A stretch of 64,000 nt of DNA, from positions 407,650 to 471,649 of the forward strand of contig NZ_MLCQ01000017.1 of the NCBI RefSeq assembly GCF_001875725.1, in the 5' to 3' direction. A program made the position numbers and the translations under genes. Under the pieces are notes generated by a model. That model did not search any database. It saw only the letters and a list, made by a program, of their open reading frames with translations, and was not told the origin of the DNA. Origin of the DNA: Corynebacterium sp. NML140438 (GTDB taxonomy: Bacteria > Actinomycetota > Actinomycetes > Mycobacteriales > Mycobacteriaceae). Of this stretch, positions 1 to 9,379 are shown piece by piece. Position 1 is the first letter of the stretch. Each line of letters opens with the position of its first letter.

Positions 1-763
1 CGAGCACATCCGCGACAATCGATAAGCCTCGGCCCAGCCACTCAGCAAAACTCGAGAGCGCCTTCACACCGAGCTCGTCACCCTCACGCGCAGCCGCCAT
101 CACATCCTGCCCAGTCGCACGCTTATCGACGACCTTCCGGTACAACCCGCACTTCTTAAACCCACCACGAGCCGCGACTTCCAACGCGCAGTCCACCAGC
201 GATGTTCCCGAGGCATAGCGTTCCAAGCACCCCTGCTTGCCACACGAGCACACACGACCATCCGGCACGACGGTCAAGTGGCCGAACTCCGGAGCGGTCC
301 CAAACGACCCCCGGTAAATCTTGCCGTCGATCATCAACGTTGCGCCAATACCTGTGCCAACAGCGAAGAATACCCAGATATCCGAGTCCTTCGCTGCACC
401 AAAGCGGTACTCCCCCCACGCGGCCGAGTTCGCGTCATGCTCGAGACGAACCGGCAGCCCCAGCGCCTCTTCGAGCTGCGCCCGCACAGGCTGATCATTA
501 CGCCACGGCAGGTGGGGCGCGAACCGAACGATCTCACAGCCCGGATCAAGGAAACCGGCGATAGCCAACCCCACTGCGTCAACCGTGTACTCCCGCTGCA
601 GCTGCCTGACCATATCAACGATGACGTCAATCAGCTCGTCCCCGGTCTGCGGGGTACTAGTGGAAATCGATGACACGATACGCCCAGCGTCATCGACCAC
701 CGCTGCACGAGTATTCGTCCCGCCGATATCAAAACCGACATTCAGCTTGGATTCAGTAGACAT
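1..763 (-). CDS. glk: ROK-family glucokinase, 3' end outside window
   Basis: ATP-dependent (possibly polyphosphate-using) phosphorylation of glucose in the cytoplasm. Reading the minus strand from ATG at 763 gives about 254 residues before the window edge, with no stop, so the gene is partial. The ROK nucleotide-binding motif DIGGTNTR lies at residues 12-19 and the ROK zinc motif CSCGKQGC near residues 168-176; the segment GTGIGAT between them is also typical. The start follows a TAGCAT hexamer by 8 nt without a Shine-Dalgarno. Gene order (next to pimB' and NlpC/P60 genes) matches C. glutamicum glk. A ROK regulator is unlikely because there is no N-terminal helix-turn-helix. Substrate specificity is inferred from synteny. 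Confidence 0.9.
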   Translation of the reverse strand, partial: MSTESKLNVGFDIGGTNTRAAVVDDAGRIVSSISTSTPQTGDELIDVIVDMVRQLQREYTVDAVGLAIAGFLDPGCEIVRFAPHLPWRNDQPVRAQLEEALGLPVRLEHDANSAAWGEYRFGAAKDSDIWVFFAVGTGIGATLMIDGKIYRGSFGTAPEFGHLTVVPDGRVCSCGKQGCLERYASGTSLVDCALEVAARGGFKKCGLYRKVVDKRATGQDVMAAAREGDELGVKALSSFAEWLGRGLSIVADVL

Positions 764-771
764 ACATGACC

Positions 772-777
772 ATGCTA
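772..777 (-). promoter_or_regulatory. -10 hexamer of glk
   Basis: TAGCAT ends 8 nt before the glk ATG; it overlaps the stop codon of the upstream mannosyltransferase gene. No -35 or ribosome-binding site is evident, so a leaderless transcript is inferred. Confidence 0.5.
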
Positions 778-1920
778 GTCGCCTCGAGGCTGAGAAAATA
801 ATATGTTCTCACACCGCTCCCCCAACGCCTCCCACGAAAACTCACGTTGCACATGGTGGCGACCCGCCTCCCCCATTGATTCCCGCAACTGAGGATCGCG
901 CAGCAGACGCACCAGCGCCGAAACAAGCAACGCATCATTCGTATCGACGACCACTCCGCTCTCCGCCGTCACGGTCTCCGGAGCGCCACCCGAATCACCG
1001 GCGACCACAGGCACTGCGCACGCCTGGGCCTCAAGGAACACGATCCCCAGTCCTTCCACGTCTAAGCCCCCACCACGGGTACGGACAGGCATCGCAAACA
1101 CATCTGCGGCGGCGACAATCCGGCACAGGTCCTCATCGCTCACCCTGCCAGTGAACCGCACTCCCTCTACGCCTGCCGCCATCGCGCGCAACCGACGCTC
1201 ATACGGGCCCTCCCCGACAATCATCAGCTGGGTACCCGGCACCTGCTCACGCACCTGCGGCAAAACACGGATCAGACGGTCTTGACCTTTGCGCTTCACC
1301 AGACGCGACGCACACACAATCAAGGGGGCATCCTGACAAATCTGGAACGCATCCCGTGTGTCCAGCTTTTCCTGCAGCGTCGCTGGTGCGTAGCGGGACG
1401 TCGATACGCCCGAAGGCAGCGCGACGAACTGTGGCGTCGGCCCAAAAGCGTTTTGGAAACGGCCCAACGTGTATTCCGAAATGTAGGTGACCACATCTGC
1501 GCCATCACCCACTCTGCGCAGCAGCCGACGCCCCACCTCGAACATCGACCACCCGACCTCGTGGCCGTGCGTGGTCGCCACCACTCTCGAAGCCCCCGCG
1601 CGCTTCGCCGCAGCCCCCATCACTCCTAACGAAGCCGCAGCACCGAACCACACAGTGTCAACGTGTTGCTCTCTAATGATGCGCTGCATCGTCCTACGCA
1701 CCGTCGGTGTAGGAAGCATCACCGAAAACGGCCAACGAATAATCGTGTACGGCTGCTCAGCATCCCACGCCAACGCAGCTTCCTTGTCTTGCATCGACGC
1801 AAACACAATGATGCGTTCCGCCCCACGACGTCGAACGATCTCGTGCACATAATCTCGCAGGTAGGACTGAATCCCGCCAACAGTCGGCGGGAAGTCATTC
1901 GTCACTAATAGAACGGTCAT
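775..1920 (-). CDS. pimB: GT4 mannosyltransferase PimB' (phosphatidylinositol mannoside synthesis)
   Basis: Transfers mannose from GDP-mannose to monoacylated phosphatidylinositol monomannoside on the cytoplasmic face of the membrane, giving PIM2 for PIM/lipomannan assembly. The 381-aa protein is GT-B: it opens with NDFPPTVGGIQSYL (GT4 N-domain glycine loop) and has the nucleotide-sugar site ASRLVKRKGQDRL near 200-215 and the EX7E-like stretch EGLGIVFLEAQ near 288-298. Length and order (beside NlpC/P60 genes and qcr) match C. glutamicum cg2400 and M. tuberculosis Rv2188c. The start abuts the preceding NlpC/P60 stop (6 bp), so co-transcription is likely. Acceptor specificity is from family knowledge. 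Confidence 0.88.
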   Translation of the reverse strand: MTVLLVTNDFPPTVGGIQSYLRDYVHEIVRRRGAERIIVFASMQDKEAALAWDAEQPYTIIRWPFSVMLPTPTVRRTMQRIIREQHVDTVWFGAAASLGVMGAAAKRAGASRVVATTHGHEVGWSMFEVGRRLLRRVGDGADVVTYISEYTLGRFQNAFGPTPQFVALPSGVSTSRYAPATLQEKLDTRDAFQICQDAPLIVCASRLVKRKGQDRLIRVLPQVREQVPGTQLMIVGEGPYERRLRAMAAGVEGVRFTGRVSDEDLCRIVAAADVFAMPVRTRGGGLDVEGLGIVFLEAQACAVPVVAGDSGGAPETVTAESGVVVDTNDALLVSALVRLLRDPQLRESMGEAGRHHVQREFSWEALGERCENILFSQPRGD

Positions 1921-1925
1921 GAACG

Positions 1926-2972
1926 CTAGTAACGGACTGCGCCCTGCACGGGCATCGAATTCAGCGGCACAACCTGGACCGGAATACCATAGTCAGAGGC
2001 GTGCACAACCATGCCGTCACCGATATACATTCCCACATGCGTCACACCCGGGTAGTAACCCACAATGTCACCCGGCTGCAGGTCCCCCATGCTCACCGGC
2101 ATGCCACCTGCGAGCTGCGCCTGAGACGTACGCGGAATTGTCTTTCCGTTCTGACCGTACGCCCACACCATCAGGCCCGAGCAGTCAAACGCCGACGGGC
2201 CCGTAGCACCCCACCCATACGGCTTACCGACCTGCGCAAGGGCCGCACCCACGACACCGTCGCCCACTGGAGGCAACGAGCCAGCATCGACAGGATGCAA
2301 ACGCCCCTCCCACAACGAACGCGCCTCTGGCGACAAATTATCGACGCGCGCTTCGATCTCTTCGATCTTGCCCTGAAGGGATTCACGTTCCCTCTCGAGC
2401 TTCGACCGCTTCGAGTCGAGGTCGTTACGGAGGTACTGGGCTTCCGCGAGCGCTACGTTAGCTGTGTTCGCCTTTGTCGCCGCGTCTTGTGCAGCAAGCT
2501 CATGCTCGTCCAAAACGGCGCGTTGTTTCCGTGACAACGAATCGAGGTACGCTGCGCGGTCAATAGCAGTCTGAGGACTTCCAGAGTCCAAGGTCGAAAG
2601 GATCACGTCAGCCTGGACATTGCGATATCTCGAGGCAGCAAGACGGTTCACCTCACCCTGCAGCTCATCCCGCGCAGTGCGAGCCTCTTGGACTCTAGCG
2701 CGCGCACCCGCAGCATCGGCCTGCAGCCGCTCTAACTCCTCAGACTTGGCAGCAATGTCGTCCTCAACACCCTTGAGCTCCTCCACTTTTGCGGTGACCT
2801 CATGTGAGAGTTCATCAACCTGTTTGATCAAATCTTCAACATCGTCTGCCATGGCGGACGGCACAACTGGGCCGCTGCCTACAAGCACAGATATCGACGC
2901 GCACAGCGCTGCACGCTTACCCCAAGTGCGACGACCTGCTGCGTGACGCGCATGTAAAGAGTGTTTAGCCAC
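1926..2972 (-). CDS. Secreted NlpC/P60 peptidoglycan endopeptidase with coiled coil (RipC-like)
   Basis: Cleaves peptidoglycan stem peptides outside the membrane, a role linked to daughter-cell separation. The 348-aa protein has an N-terminal signal segment ending near AMA-D, a long coiled coil from about 40 to 210 (heptad-rich, many E/K/L), and a C-terminal NlpC/P60 domain with catalytic Cys in FDCSGL and His in THVGMYIGDG. I chose the GTG at 2972 because an AAGGGG Shine-Dalgarno lies 6-7 nt upstream; an in-frame TTG exists at 2993. The coiled coil plus NlpC/P60 architecture is that of the FtsEX-activated hydrolases of actinobacteria, and synteny is with Rv2190c. FtsX partnership is inference. 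Confidence 0.87.
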   Translation of the reverse strand: MAKHSLHARHAAGRRTWGKRAALCASISVLVGSGPVVPSAMADDVEDLIKQVDELSHEVTAKVEELKGVEDDIAAKSEELERLQADAAGARARVQEARTARDELQGEVNRLAASRYRNVQADVILSTLDSGSPQTAIDRAAYLDSLSRKQRAVLDEHELAAQDAATKANTANVALAEAQYLRNDLDSKRSKLERERESLQGKIEEIEARVDNLSPEARSLWEGRLHPVDAGSLPPVGDGVVGAALAQVGKPYGWGATGPSAFDCSGLMVWAYGQNGKTIPRTSQAQLAGGMPVSMGDLQPGDIVGYYPGVTHVGMYIGDGMVVHASDYGIPVQVVPLNSMPVQGAVRY

Positions 2973-3098
2973 TGAAAGCCCCTTCGCTGGCAAGAAAAAC
3001 TATCACCAATATAGCGAGAGGGGCTTTAAGTTACAATCTTGTAATTTCGGCGCCCGAACCCCGCAATTGCTGCGCAGATTGGGCGTTAAATACAGTGC

Positions 3099-3842
3099 TT
3101 AGAAACGCACAGCGGAGTGCACCGGCATCATGTGAAGCGGACGCTCTGCAACCGGAGCGTTCGTGTTCAGCGCGTCAATAATGGTGCCGTTGCCGGTGTA
3201 AATGCCAACATGGGATGCGCCGCCGTAGTACGCAACGATGTCACCAGGCTGAAGCTGGTCAAGAGGAACCGGGGTGCCGGCGGAAGCCTGCGCCTGGGAC
3301 GTACGAGGGATCGACTTGCCAGCCTGGGCATAGACCCAGGAGGTGAAGCCAGAGCAGTCGAAGACGTTCGGGCCTGCAGCGCCGTACACGTACGCGGAAC
3401 CAATCTTGGAACGAGCAATGTCAACGAGACGCTGGCCGGCTGAAACCTGTGGCGCAGGTGCAACCGCCGGAGCAGCAACGTTTGCAGAGTACGCCTTGGC
3501 AACCGGTGCTTTGAACTGCGCCTCAACGTTTGCCAACCACGCACCAAACGAAGGAACGTTGGCCACACCCGGAACCGCGCGAACCTGCGCGATAGCCGTC
3601 GGAACGTCCGCATTGGACGACTGACCCGCCAAGGACGGAATCCAAGCCTCGATGCCAGGGATTGCGGCGATGCCCGGAACATTCTCAATGCCCGGAACCT
3701 GAGCAGCTACCGGCGAATTCGGAATACGAACTTCAGCCGCCTCAGCGGAGAGTGGCGAGAGCAGCGAGGCACCTGCAGCCGCTGCGGTCATTACCGCGAC
3801 GTTACGTGCAGTGCTGCGTGCCTGACGACGGTGCTTAGCCAT
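3099..3842 (-). CDS. Secreted NlpC/P60 peptidoglycan hydrolase under c-di-AMP riboswitch
   Basis: The 247-aa precursor begins MAKHRRQARSTARN, has a hydrophobic signal segment cut near AEAAEV, a proline/alanine-rich spacer (many VPGI repeats, residues 45-140), and a C-terminal NlpC/P60 domain with the catalytic Cys in FDCSGFTSWVY and His in ASHVGIYTGNG. It lacks the coiled coil of its downstream paralogue. The start at 3842 has a GGAG Shine-Dalgarno 10 nt upstream. A longer in-frame reading to 3995 is false because it translates the riboswitch. Expected function is trimming septal or side-wall peptidoglycan. The leader suggests that hydrolase expression follows c-di-AMP, a turgor signal. Confidence 0.9.
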   Translation of the reverse strand: MAKHRRQARSTARNVAVMTAAAAGASLLSPLSAEAAEVRIPNSPVAAQVPGIENVPGIAAIPGIEAWIPSLAGQSSNADVPTAIAQVRAVPGVANVPSFGAWLANVEAQFKAPVAKAYSANVAAPAVAPAPQVSAGQRLVDIARSKIGSAYVYGAAGPNVFDCSGFTSWVYAQAGKSIPRTSQAQASAGTPVPLDQLQPGDIVAYYGGASHVGIYTGNGTIIDALNTNAPVAERPLHMMPVHSAVRF

Positions 3843-3871
3843 AATTGTAAAACTCCATATCTTCTCTTTTG

Positions 3872-4020
3872 CCGGCCGGGTTAGCTGACGGGTTGGGCTA
3901 GAGAACCAGCCTTGCAAACTCCGCGGAAACTTCCACTCTCGTTCGCATTCACCCCAGAGGGACAAATCCTGCTTGGGTCCCCGACTCCCCACCACATCGA
4001 ACGCGACAGGGATTAGGCGC
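3872..4020 (-). ncRNA. ydaO/yuaA-type c-di-AMP riboswitch
   Basis: On the minus strand the leader contains the hallmarks of the ydaO class in order: GGGGAGTCGGGGACCCAAG, then CTCTGGGGTGAATGCGAACG, then a variable stem, then CCCGTCAGCTAACCCGG just before the ribosome-binding site. This class binds cyclic di-AMP and in actinobacteria commonly precedes NlpC/P60 or Rpf cell-wall hydrolases. The aptamer ends about 30 nt before the ATG and no U-tract terminator is visible between, so control of translation or of an RNA structure around the Shine-Dalgarno is plausible. Exact ends are estimated. Confidence 0.9.
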
Positions 4021-4468
4021 TATATGTACTTACTGTTTGCTTTCAACGGCTGTTGCTGCAATGTCTCGATTAGGTTACGAAACGGAAACATCTTTGTCCA
4101 ACGACGCGGCCGTTATCGTTCCGTGATTTTTTAGCGCTCCCCCTTTTCCGTCAATTTCCTGAGAGTCCGGTGCATGAAGGCCAATACAGCAGCCCTCCGT
4201 TTACCCCCTTTTACCTTGCGTTTTACGGCTAACTTGCACGCTGGCAACCGTGGAACAATCAGTAAGAATCCACTAAATCAGACTTATGTGACATTCATCA
4301 CGACCCATCTATAACGCTTTCATAACAGCGTGGAATCGTGACAAATCCGGCGGTGCTCACGGTCCAAACTCAGTGAATAGCGTAGAAGCATACGAACAGG
4401 ACTTGTAATACATGAGCATGTTGAAAAGACGGAATGGGGTGCAGGCACGTCACACTCCGGCATGCAAA
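4021..4468. other. Intergenic promoter region upstream of the riboswitch
   Basis: About 450 bp without a convincing gene. It should hold the promoter of the riboswitch-controlled hydrolase; on the minus strand a TACATA/CATATA -10-like stretch lies just upstream of 4020. A GlxR-like palindrome sits at 4287-4302 and the qcr terminator begins at 4469. Otherwise nothing recognised. Confidence 0.5.
4287..4302. promoter_or_regulatory. GlxR (CRP-type) binding site candidate
   Basis: TGTGACATTCATCACG matches the GlxR consensus TGTGA-N6-TCACA at 9 of 10 defined positions. It lies upstream of the riboswitch leader and about 240 bp beyond the 3' end of qcrB. Most likely target is the NlpC/P60 gene. Confidence 0.5.
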
Positions 4469-4517
4469 AGCGCCCTGACGTGCCGTACTTCCGTACAGCT
4501 CGCCAGGGCGCTCTTTT
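4469..4517 (-). terminator. Terminator of the qcr operon
   Basis: Perfect 9-bp stem AGCGCCCTG/CAGGGCGCT (4469-4477 with 4504-4512) with an inner GTAC/GTAC mini-hairpin; T-rich on both strands, so it may act in both directions. It lies 24 bp after the qcrB stop. Confidence 0.75.
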
Positions 4518-4540
4518 AGCGACCGCTAGTTATTTAGAAC

Positions 4541-6160
4541 CTATTCAGAGGCATTGCGATCGTCGAGGTGCTTCGTCTCCTCGAGCTTGCGCAACGTCTC
4601 GATTTCTTCGCGGTGATTCTCGCGCTGCGCATCGCGGACGCGCTCGGAAACACCAAGCTCTGCAGGCTTGAACTTACCGATAGTTTCGGAGTCAGCGAAC
4701 CCGAGCTGGTTGAGGCGCTTCGGCACCGGCGCACCGGCGTACTCGAGCGGCACAGGGTGACCGTGCTCGTCCACTGGGCCGAGCGGCTGGTGAATCTCAA
4801 CGAATGCACCGTTAGGCAGCTTCTTGATGATACCGGTCTCGATACCGTGCTCCAGAACCTCACGGTCTGAACGCTGCAGGCCAACACAGATACGGTAGGT
4901 CAGCCAGTAGGCAAACGGAGGCAGAACGATCAAACCGATGCGACCGAACCAGGTCATTGCGTTCAGCGAGATTTGGAAGAAGTGAGCAATGTGGTCGTTG
5001 CCGCCAGAGATGGTCAGCAGCAGGAAGAACACAAGTGCCATCACGCCGAGCCCCGTGCGCACAGGAACGTCACGTGGACGCTGCAGTAGGTTGTGGTGCG
5101 CCGTATCGCCAGTTACCTTCGCTTCGATGAACGGGTAGCTGATCAACAGGACAACCATGACACCACACATGAGGGCAACCCAGAAAGCACCCGGGATGGT
5201 GTAAGGGCCAAGGTAGAGTTCCCACGCGGGCATGACACGAGCAGCACCGTCAGTCCACAGCATGTAGACGTCCGGCTGCGAACCAGCAGAGACCTGCGAT
5301 GGGTTGTAAGGACCGATGTTCCAAATGCCGTTGATGGTGGTCAGACCAGCCATTGCCGCCAGAACACCGAAGACAACCATCATGAAACCGATCGCCTTGA
5401 CAGCAAACACCGGCATAATGCGGATGCCCACAACGTTGTTCTCCGTACGACCTGGGCCTGGGAACTGGGTGTGCTTCTGGAACCAGACAAGCAGCAGGTG
5501 CGCTGCGATCAGAGCCAGGATGACGCCCGGCAGGATCAGCACATGCAGGATGTAGAAGCGGTCGAGCATCAGGTCGGACGGGAAGTCGCCGCCGAAGATT
5601 GCCCAGTGCATCCAGGTACCGATGATCGGGATACCCACGATGATGGCGGACATAATGCGGAGACCAACGCCAGAGAGCAGGTCGTCAGGCAGGGAGTAAC
5701 CCATGAAGCCTTCAGCCATGCCGATGAGGATCAGGGTGACACCGATAACCCAGTTTGCCTCACGCGGACGACGGAACGCGCCGGTGAAGAAGATGCGCAT
5801 CATGTGGGCGAACATCGCCATCATGAACATCAGGGCTGCCCAGTGGTGCATCTGACGAACGAACAGACCACCGCGGACCTCGAAGGAAATGTTGAGGGCC
5901 GTGGCGTACGCGCGAGACATCTCAACGCCGTTCAGTGGCAGGTACCCGCCGTCGTAAATCACCTTCGTAATAGAAGGGTCAAAGAACAGGGCGAGGTAAA
6001 TGCCTGTCAGCAACAGGATGATGAAGCTGTACAGTGCCATCTCACCGAGCATGAACGACCAGTGGCTCGGGAAGACCTTATTTAACTGTGGCCGGAGGAA
6101 ACCGGCTACCGAGTACCGCGAATCAACGTTGTCCGCGGCTTGTGCAAGTTTAGTACTCAT
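4541..6160 (-). CDS. qcrB: Cytochrome bc1 complex cytochrome b subunit
   Basis: Membrane cytochrome b of the actinobacterial menaquinol:cytochrome c reductase, part of the bc1-aa3 supercomplex. The 539-aa protein has a cytochrome b N-domain with haem-ligand histidines in [13 protein letters not shown] and in the [17 protein letters not shown] helix. The Qo-site motif is the variant PDVY (usual PEWY elsewhere, PDFY-like in actinobacteria). The polar C-terminal extension from about 430 is characteristic of this phylum. Its ATG overlaps the qcrA stop by one base (TAATG), implying translational coupling. The terminator at 4469 follows directly. Confidence 0.97.
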   Translation of the reverse strand: MSTKLAQAADNVDSRYSVAGFLRPQLNKVFPSHWSFMLGEMALYSFIILLLTGIYLALFFDPSITKVIYDGGYLPLNGVEMSRAYATALNISFEVRGGLFVRQMHHWAALMFMMAMFAHMMRIFFTGAFRRPREANWVIGVTLILIGMAEGFMGYSLPDDLLSGVGLRIMSAIIVGIPIIGTWMHWAIFGGDFPSDLMLDRFYILHVLILPGVILALIAAHLLLVWFQKHTQFPGPGRTENNVVGIRIMPVFAVKAIGFMMVVFGVLAAMAGLTTINGIWNIGPYNPSQVSAGSQPDVYMLWTDGAARVMPAWELYLGPYTIPGAFWVALMCGVMVVLLISYPFIEAKVTGDTAHHNLLQRPRDVPVRTGLGVMALVFFLLLTISGGNDHIAHFFQISLNAMTWFGRIGLIVLPPFAYWLTYRICVGLQRSDREVLEHGIETGIIKKLPNGAFVEIHQPLGPVDEHGHPVPLEYAGAPVPKRLNQLGFADSETIGKFKPAELGVSERVRDAQRENHREEIETLRKLEETKHLDDRNASE

Positions 6161-7380
6161 TAGGATTTACGCTCCCAGAATGCCGGGCCGACGGGCTCGA
6201 TAAAGTTTCCGTTGGCGATGAGGTAACCGTCTTCGTCAACAGTCACAGGAAGCTGAGGCAGAGCGCGGGCCGCCGGTCCGAAGATCGGCTTGCCGTACTG
6301 CAGCGCATCGAACTGTGACTGGTGGCACGGACAAAGGATGCGGTTCGTCTGCGCTTCGTAAAGCGAAGTCGGGCAACCAATGTGCGTACAAATCTTGGAG
6401 TATGCGTAGTAATCCCCGTAGTGGAAGTCTTCCTGACCTTCACGCTCGACGACGCGCTTCGCGTCCTGGGAGCGCAGACGGATCAGCATGACCGCGTTAC
6501 GCGGGCCGTGCAGCGAGTGCATGTGGTGCTCGTACACGTCGCGCTCAGGGTCGTAGACGTCACCATCGTTGACGTCCTCCGGGTAAAGCGGGAAAACGGT
6601 TTCCATGGAGGCTGCGGCCAGATCCTCTGGACGCATACGCACCAGGCGGGACACGCCCGCCGTGGAGTAGTGCGAACCTGAGACGCCTTCGTGCAGCTCG
6701 GCAATCGCGCCGGTGTCACGACCAAGATATACCTTGACGCCCTTCTCCTGCATGGTCCAACCGTGGGTCCACAGAGTGCCGTCGCCCATGTAGTTCAGGT
6801 CGTGACGCTTCTTCCACGGGTTCTTGATCATGCCGCCAAGAGGCGCAACGACCATCAGGCCGGCAAGGACACCCGCAGTGCCCAGCAGACCCTTCATCAC
6901 TTTACGACGACCAAGGGTCGAGGTTTCCCAAGCGTCGTTCAGCAACGCAGTCGTCGTGCGACGGTCCAACTCAGAGGAACGGCCGTCATGGCGACGCTGT
7001 ACGGAGATCTCCTCCGGGATGAACTTCTTCACGTACTGCACGATGGCGATCCCCAGCGCGGTAAACCCAACACCGGCGGTCAGACCGAGCAGTGGCGTGT
7101 ACAAGGTGTATACCCACAGTCCCTCATCACCGTGGAAACGTGGCTCCCACGGCCAGAAGAGGTAGACGCCAAGGAACGCGATGCCGCAGAGCACCGAGAT
7201 GATCAACCAAATGTTGATACCGAGCTCGGACGACTTTTCACGAGGATCGCCGTCAACCGGGAAGCGCTCCTTGCGATAAGCGACGGTAACGTCGTCTAGT
7301 TCTGTACCCAGAGCCGCGAGTTCCGCATTGTTCATGCGGTCCAGTTCTTCGGATGTGTAATTCTTCTTTACTTCACTCAT
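6160..7380 (-). CDS. qcrA: Cytochrome bc1 complex Rieske iron-sulfur subunit
   Basis: Carries the 2Fe-2S centre that takes an electron from menaquinol and passes it to QcrC. The 406-aa protein has three hydrophobic segments before the Rieske domain (about 60-80, 100-120 and 170-190), as in other actinobacteria, and the two cluster motifs CTHIGC and CPCHQSQFD about 20 residues apart near 340-365. The ATG at 7380 overlaps the qcrC stop (ATGA); the longer in-frame reading upstream to 7437 would run into qcrC and is rejected. A twin-arginine-like [10 protein letters not shown] precedes the third membrane segment, as expected for Tat-dependent insertion of a Rieske domain. Confidence 0.97.
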   Translation of the reverse strand: MSEVKKNYTSEELDRMNNAELAALGTELDDVTVAYRKERFPVDGDPREKSSELGINIWLIISVLCGIAFLGVYLFWPWEPRFHGDEGLWVYTLYTPLLGLTAGVGFTALGIAIVQYVKKFIPEEISVQRRHDGRSSELDRRTTTALLNDAWETSTLGRRKVMKGLLGTAGVLAGLMVVAPLGGMIKNPWKKRHDLNYMGDGTLWTHGWTMQEKGVKVYLGRDTGAIAELHEGVSGSHYSTAGVSRLVRMRPEDLAAASMETVFPLYPEDVNDGDVYDPERDVYEHHMHSLHGPRNAVMLIRLRSQDAKRVVEREGQEDFHYGDYYAYSKICTHIGCPTSLYEAQTNRILCPCHQSQFDALQYGKPIFGPAARALPQLPVTVDEDGYLIANGNFIEPVGPAFWERKS

Positions 7381-8225
7381 GAGCGCGATCCAATCCAGAT
7401 AGCTGCGGCGGCAACGAGCGTTACGCCGATCATCCACATAGCCATACCTTCAGAAACTGGTCCAAGGCCACCGAGGGCGTAACCACCAGGGCTTGGCGTT
7501 TCCTTCGAAGACTTAATGAAAGCGATAATGTCGCGCTTCTCGTCAGCACTCAGCTGACGGTCCGAGAACTTAGGCATGTTCTGCGGACCGGTCAGCATTG
7601 CCTGGTAGATTTCCTGCTCGTTTGCAGGATCCAGCTCGGGCGCGTACTTACCGGAGGAAAGCGCGCCACCACGGCCGGTGAAGTTGTGGCAGGACGCACA
7701 GTTGAGGCGGAAGAGCTCGCCACCGCGGGCGACATCCGCAGCCTGAATCTGGCCGTCGTAGTTCTTGCCGCGGAGTTCTTCCTTCGCGAGTGAACCGTCT
7801 GGGTTGTACACCAGCTCAGGGCCACCGCCGTTCGCTGCTACATATGCAGCCAGCGCGAGTGCTTGAGACTCGGTGTAGCGTGGGCGCTTACGCTCTGCCT
7901 GAGCGTCATTCGACATCATCGGCATGCGTCCAGAGTTGACCTGGAAGTACACGGCACCTTCGCCGGTACCGATCAGGGACGGGCCACGGCCTTCAACACC
8001 CTGGAGGTTCGCACCGTGGCAAGTGATGCAGGCAACGTCGTAAATGTCCTTGCCTTCTTGAATCATTGCCTGGTCATCTTTTTGCGCAGTTGCGACCTGC
8101 GCGTTCGGGGCAAGCGCCGATGCGAGGAAACCCGCACCTGTAAGGCCGAGCGTTAGGGCAGCTGCACCTGCAAAGGTGCGCTGTGCCTTGCGCCGGCTGC
8201 GCTTTTTCTTAGGTGATTTTTCCAT
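7377..8225 (-). CDS. qcrC: Cytochrome bc1 complex dihaem cytochrome c subunit
   Basis: Dihaem cytochrome cc that links bc1 directly to the aa3 oxidase, replacing a soluble cytochrome c. The 282-aa protein has two CXXCH haem sites (CITCHG near residue 61, CASCHN near 175), an N-terminal membrane segment after a basic start (KKKRSRRK), and a C-terminal membrane anchor near 255-275. Methionine ligands are available in GRMPMM and NMPKF. A strong Shine-Dalgarno (AAAGGGAA) precedes the ATG. It is first of the qcrC-qcrA-qcrB overlap chain and lies 80 bp after ctaE. Confidence 0.97.
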   Translation of the reverse strand: MEKSPKKKRSRRKAQRTFAGAAALTLGLTGAGFLASALAPNAQVATAQKDDQAMIQEGKDIYDVACITCHGANLQGVEGRGPSLIGTGEGAVYFQVNSGRMPMMSNDAQAERKRPRYTESQALALAAYVAANGGGPELVYNPDGSLAKEELRGKNYDGQIQAADVARGGELFRLNCASCHNFTGRGGALSSGKYAPELDPANEQEIYQAMLTGPQNMPKFSDRQLSADEKRDIIAFIKSSKETPSPGGYALGGLGPVSEGMAMWMIGVTLVAAAAIWIGSRS

Positions 8226-8305
8226 CTTGTTCCCTTTGAGCGTCAGTGTCTAATACAGATAAATGGCCTTCCGTCTTCAAGACGGGGACTCGACGTATCA
8301 GATAC

Positions 8306-8926
8306 CTATTGAACGATATACAGAGTAATGAAGACGCCGACCCAAATTACGTCGACAAAGTGCCAGTAGTACGAGGTCACCATTGCCGCGGTAGCTTGCG
8401 CCGGAGTGAACTTCGACTTAGATACGCGGAGCAGCACAACTGCGAAGGCAATGATGCCTGCGGTCACGTGCGCCATGTGGAAGCCAGTGATGATGAAGAA
8501 CACTGACCCGAAGACACTCGCCTGAATGGTCACGCCGTGCATGATCATCTCTCCCCACTCGAATGCCACGAGGCCGAGGAAGACAACGCCAAGCGCGATC
8601 GTTACAGCGAACCATTTGCGGAGCCCAAATACGTCACCCCTTTCTGCTGCGAATACGCCAAACTGGGAAGTCACCGAAGAGGACACAAGCACAATCGTGA
8701 TGATCAAACCGAACATCACGTTCAAATGTGCCGTCTGGTTATCCCAGTCGCCTGCGGTCATACCGTTTGCTCGTGAGGTGAAGTACATCGCGAACAAACC
8801 GGCAAAGAACATCAACTCTTGGGCGAGGAACGCGATCGTGCCAACGCTGACCATGTTTGGTCGATTCAGCGCCGGGACACGATTCTGCGGTGTCGCCATA
8901 CCTTGGTTAGAAATTGCGGTCGTCAC
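8306..8926 (-). CDS. ctaE: Cytochrome aa3 oxidase subunit III
   Basis: Membrane subunit III of the terminal cytochrome c oxidase. The protein has five hydrophobic helices and the family signatures ELMFFAGLFAMYF, FEWGEM and GFHMAHVTAG near the middle, and YYWHFVDVIWV near the end. I set the start at GTG 8926 (206 aa), preceded by AGGGGA, because an ATG at 8962 has its AGGAG directly abutting the start codon and would add 12 residues absent in C. glutamicum CtaE. It is the head of ctaE-qcrCAB. Subunit I (ctaD) is not in this window. Confidence 0.94.
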   Translation of the reverse strand: MTTAISNQGMATPQNRVPALNRPNMVSVGTIAFLAQELMFFAGLFAMYFTSRANGMTAGDWDNQTAHLNVMFGLIITIVLVSSSVTSQFGVFAAERGDVFGLRKWFAVTIALGVVFLGLVAFEWGEMIMHGVTIQASVFGSVFFIITGFHMAHVTAGIIAFAVVLLRVSKSKFTPAQATAAMVTSYYWHFVDVIWVGVFITLYIVQ

Positions 8927-9300
8927 GCATGTGATTATCCCCTGTTTTCGGGTTAAAGTCATCTCCTTTCCCCACCAAACTTTTATGGAGATGTAGCGCT
9001 AACCTGCCCTTTCACAACCATTCCCCTCCCCTAAGAAAAGATTTGGATGAGTCGGGAACTTTTTCACCCGCGCTTCCGACTACATCAATGCAGGTCACCA
9101 CTTACTTAGAATTCACCAAGTGATTTTTCGAGGGTTTCCAACCACTTCCACAGCCGCATGCCGGCAATAATCGGCGATCTTCAAAAGTTCCCATTAGTGA
9201 CAGGACTCACAATCTTCCGGCCGGATTTTCCGCGAGGGACCTACTTTCGGATGACCCCCAACTGTAACTATCGTGTTCAACCAAAAGGATGAACACAGGA
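8927..9300. other. Upstream region of ctaE-qcrCAB
   Basis: About 375 bp with no supported gene. It must carry the ctaE promoter. A GlxR-like palindrome lies at 9196-9211. No riboswitch or repeat recognised. Confidence 0.5.
9196..9211. promoter_or_regulatory. GlxR (CRP-type) site candidate upstream of ctaE
   Basis: AGTGACAGGACTCACA fits GTGA-N6-TCAC with one mismatch to the TGTGA-N6-TCACA consensus, 270 bp upstream of the ctaE start. GlxR control of respiratory-chain operons is established in C. glutamicum. Confidence 0.5.
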
Positions 9301-9309
9301 ACGCAAAAT

Positions 9310-9370
9310 CCCCCTGGCGAGAGCCAAGGGGGACTTTCTTTGGTCGCCTATCTCCCGAAGGCAGGGAGAT
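9310..9370 (-). terminator. Terminator after ctaF
   Basis: Stem CCCCCTGGC/GCCAAGGGGG with a GAGA loop (9310-9332) is followed on the minus strand by ATTTTGCG; a second stem ATCTCCC/GGGAGAT lies at 9350-9370 right after the ctaF stop. The first stem is also followed by a T-rich stretch on the plus strand. Confidence 0.75.
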
Positions 9371-9379
9371 AAACGAGTC

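Noticed and set aside
3843..3995. N-terminal 51-residue extension of the NlpC/P60 protein
   Set aside because: It is the c-di-AMP riboswitch read as protein; the ribosome-binding site belongs to the ATG at 3842 and signal peptide follows it.
4068..4080. DtxR box (TTAGGTTA half-site)
   Set aside because: Only one half matches; no palindromic partner.
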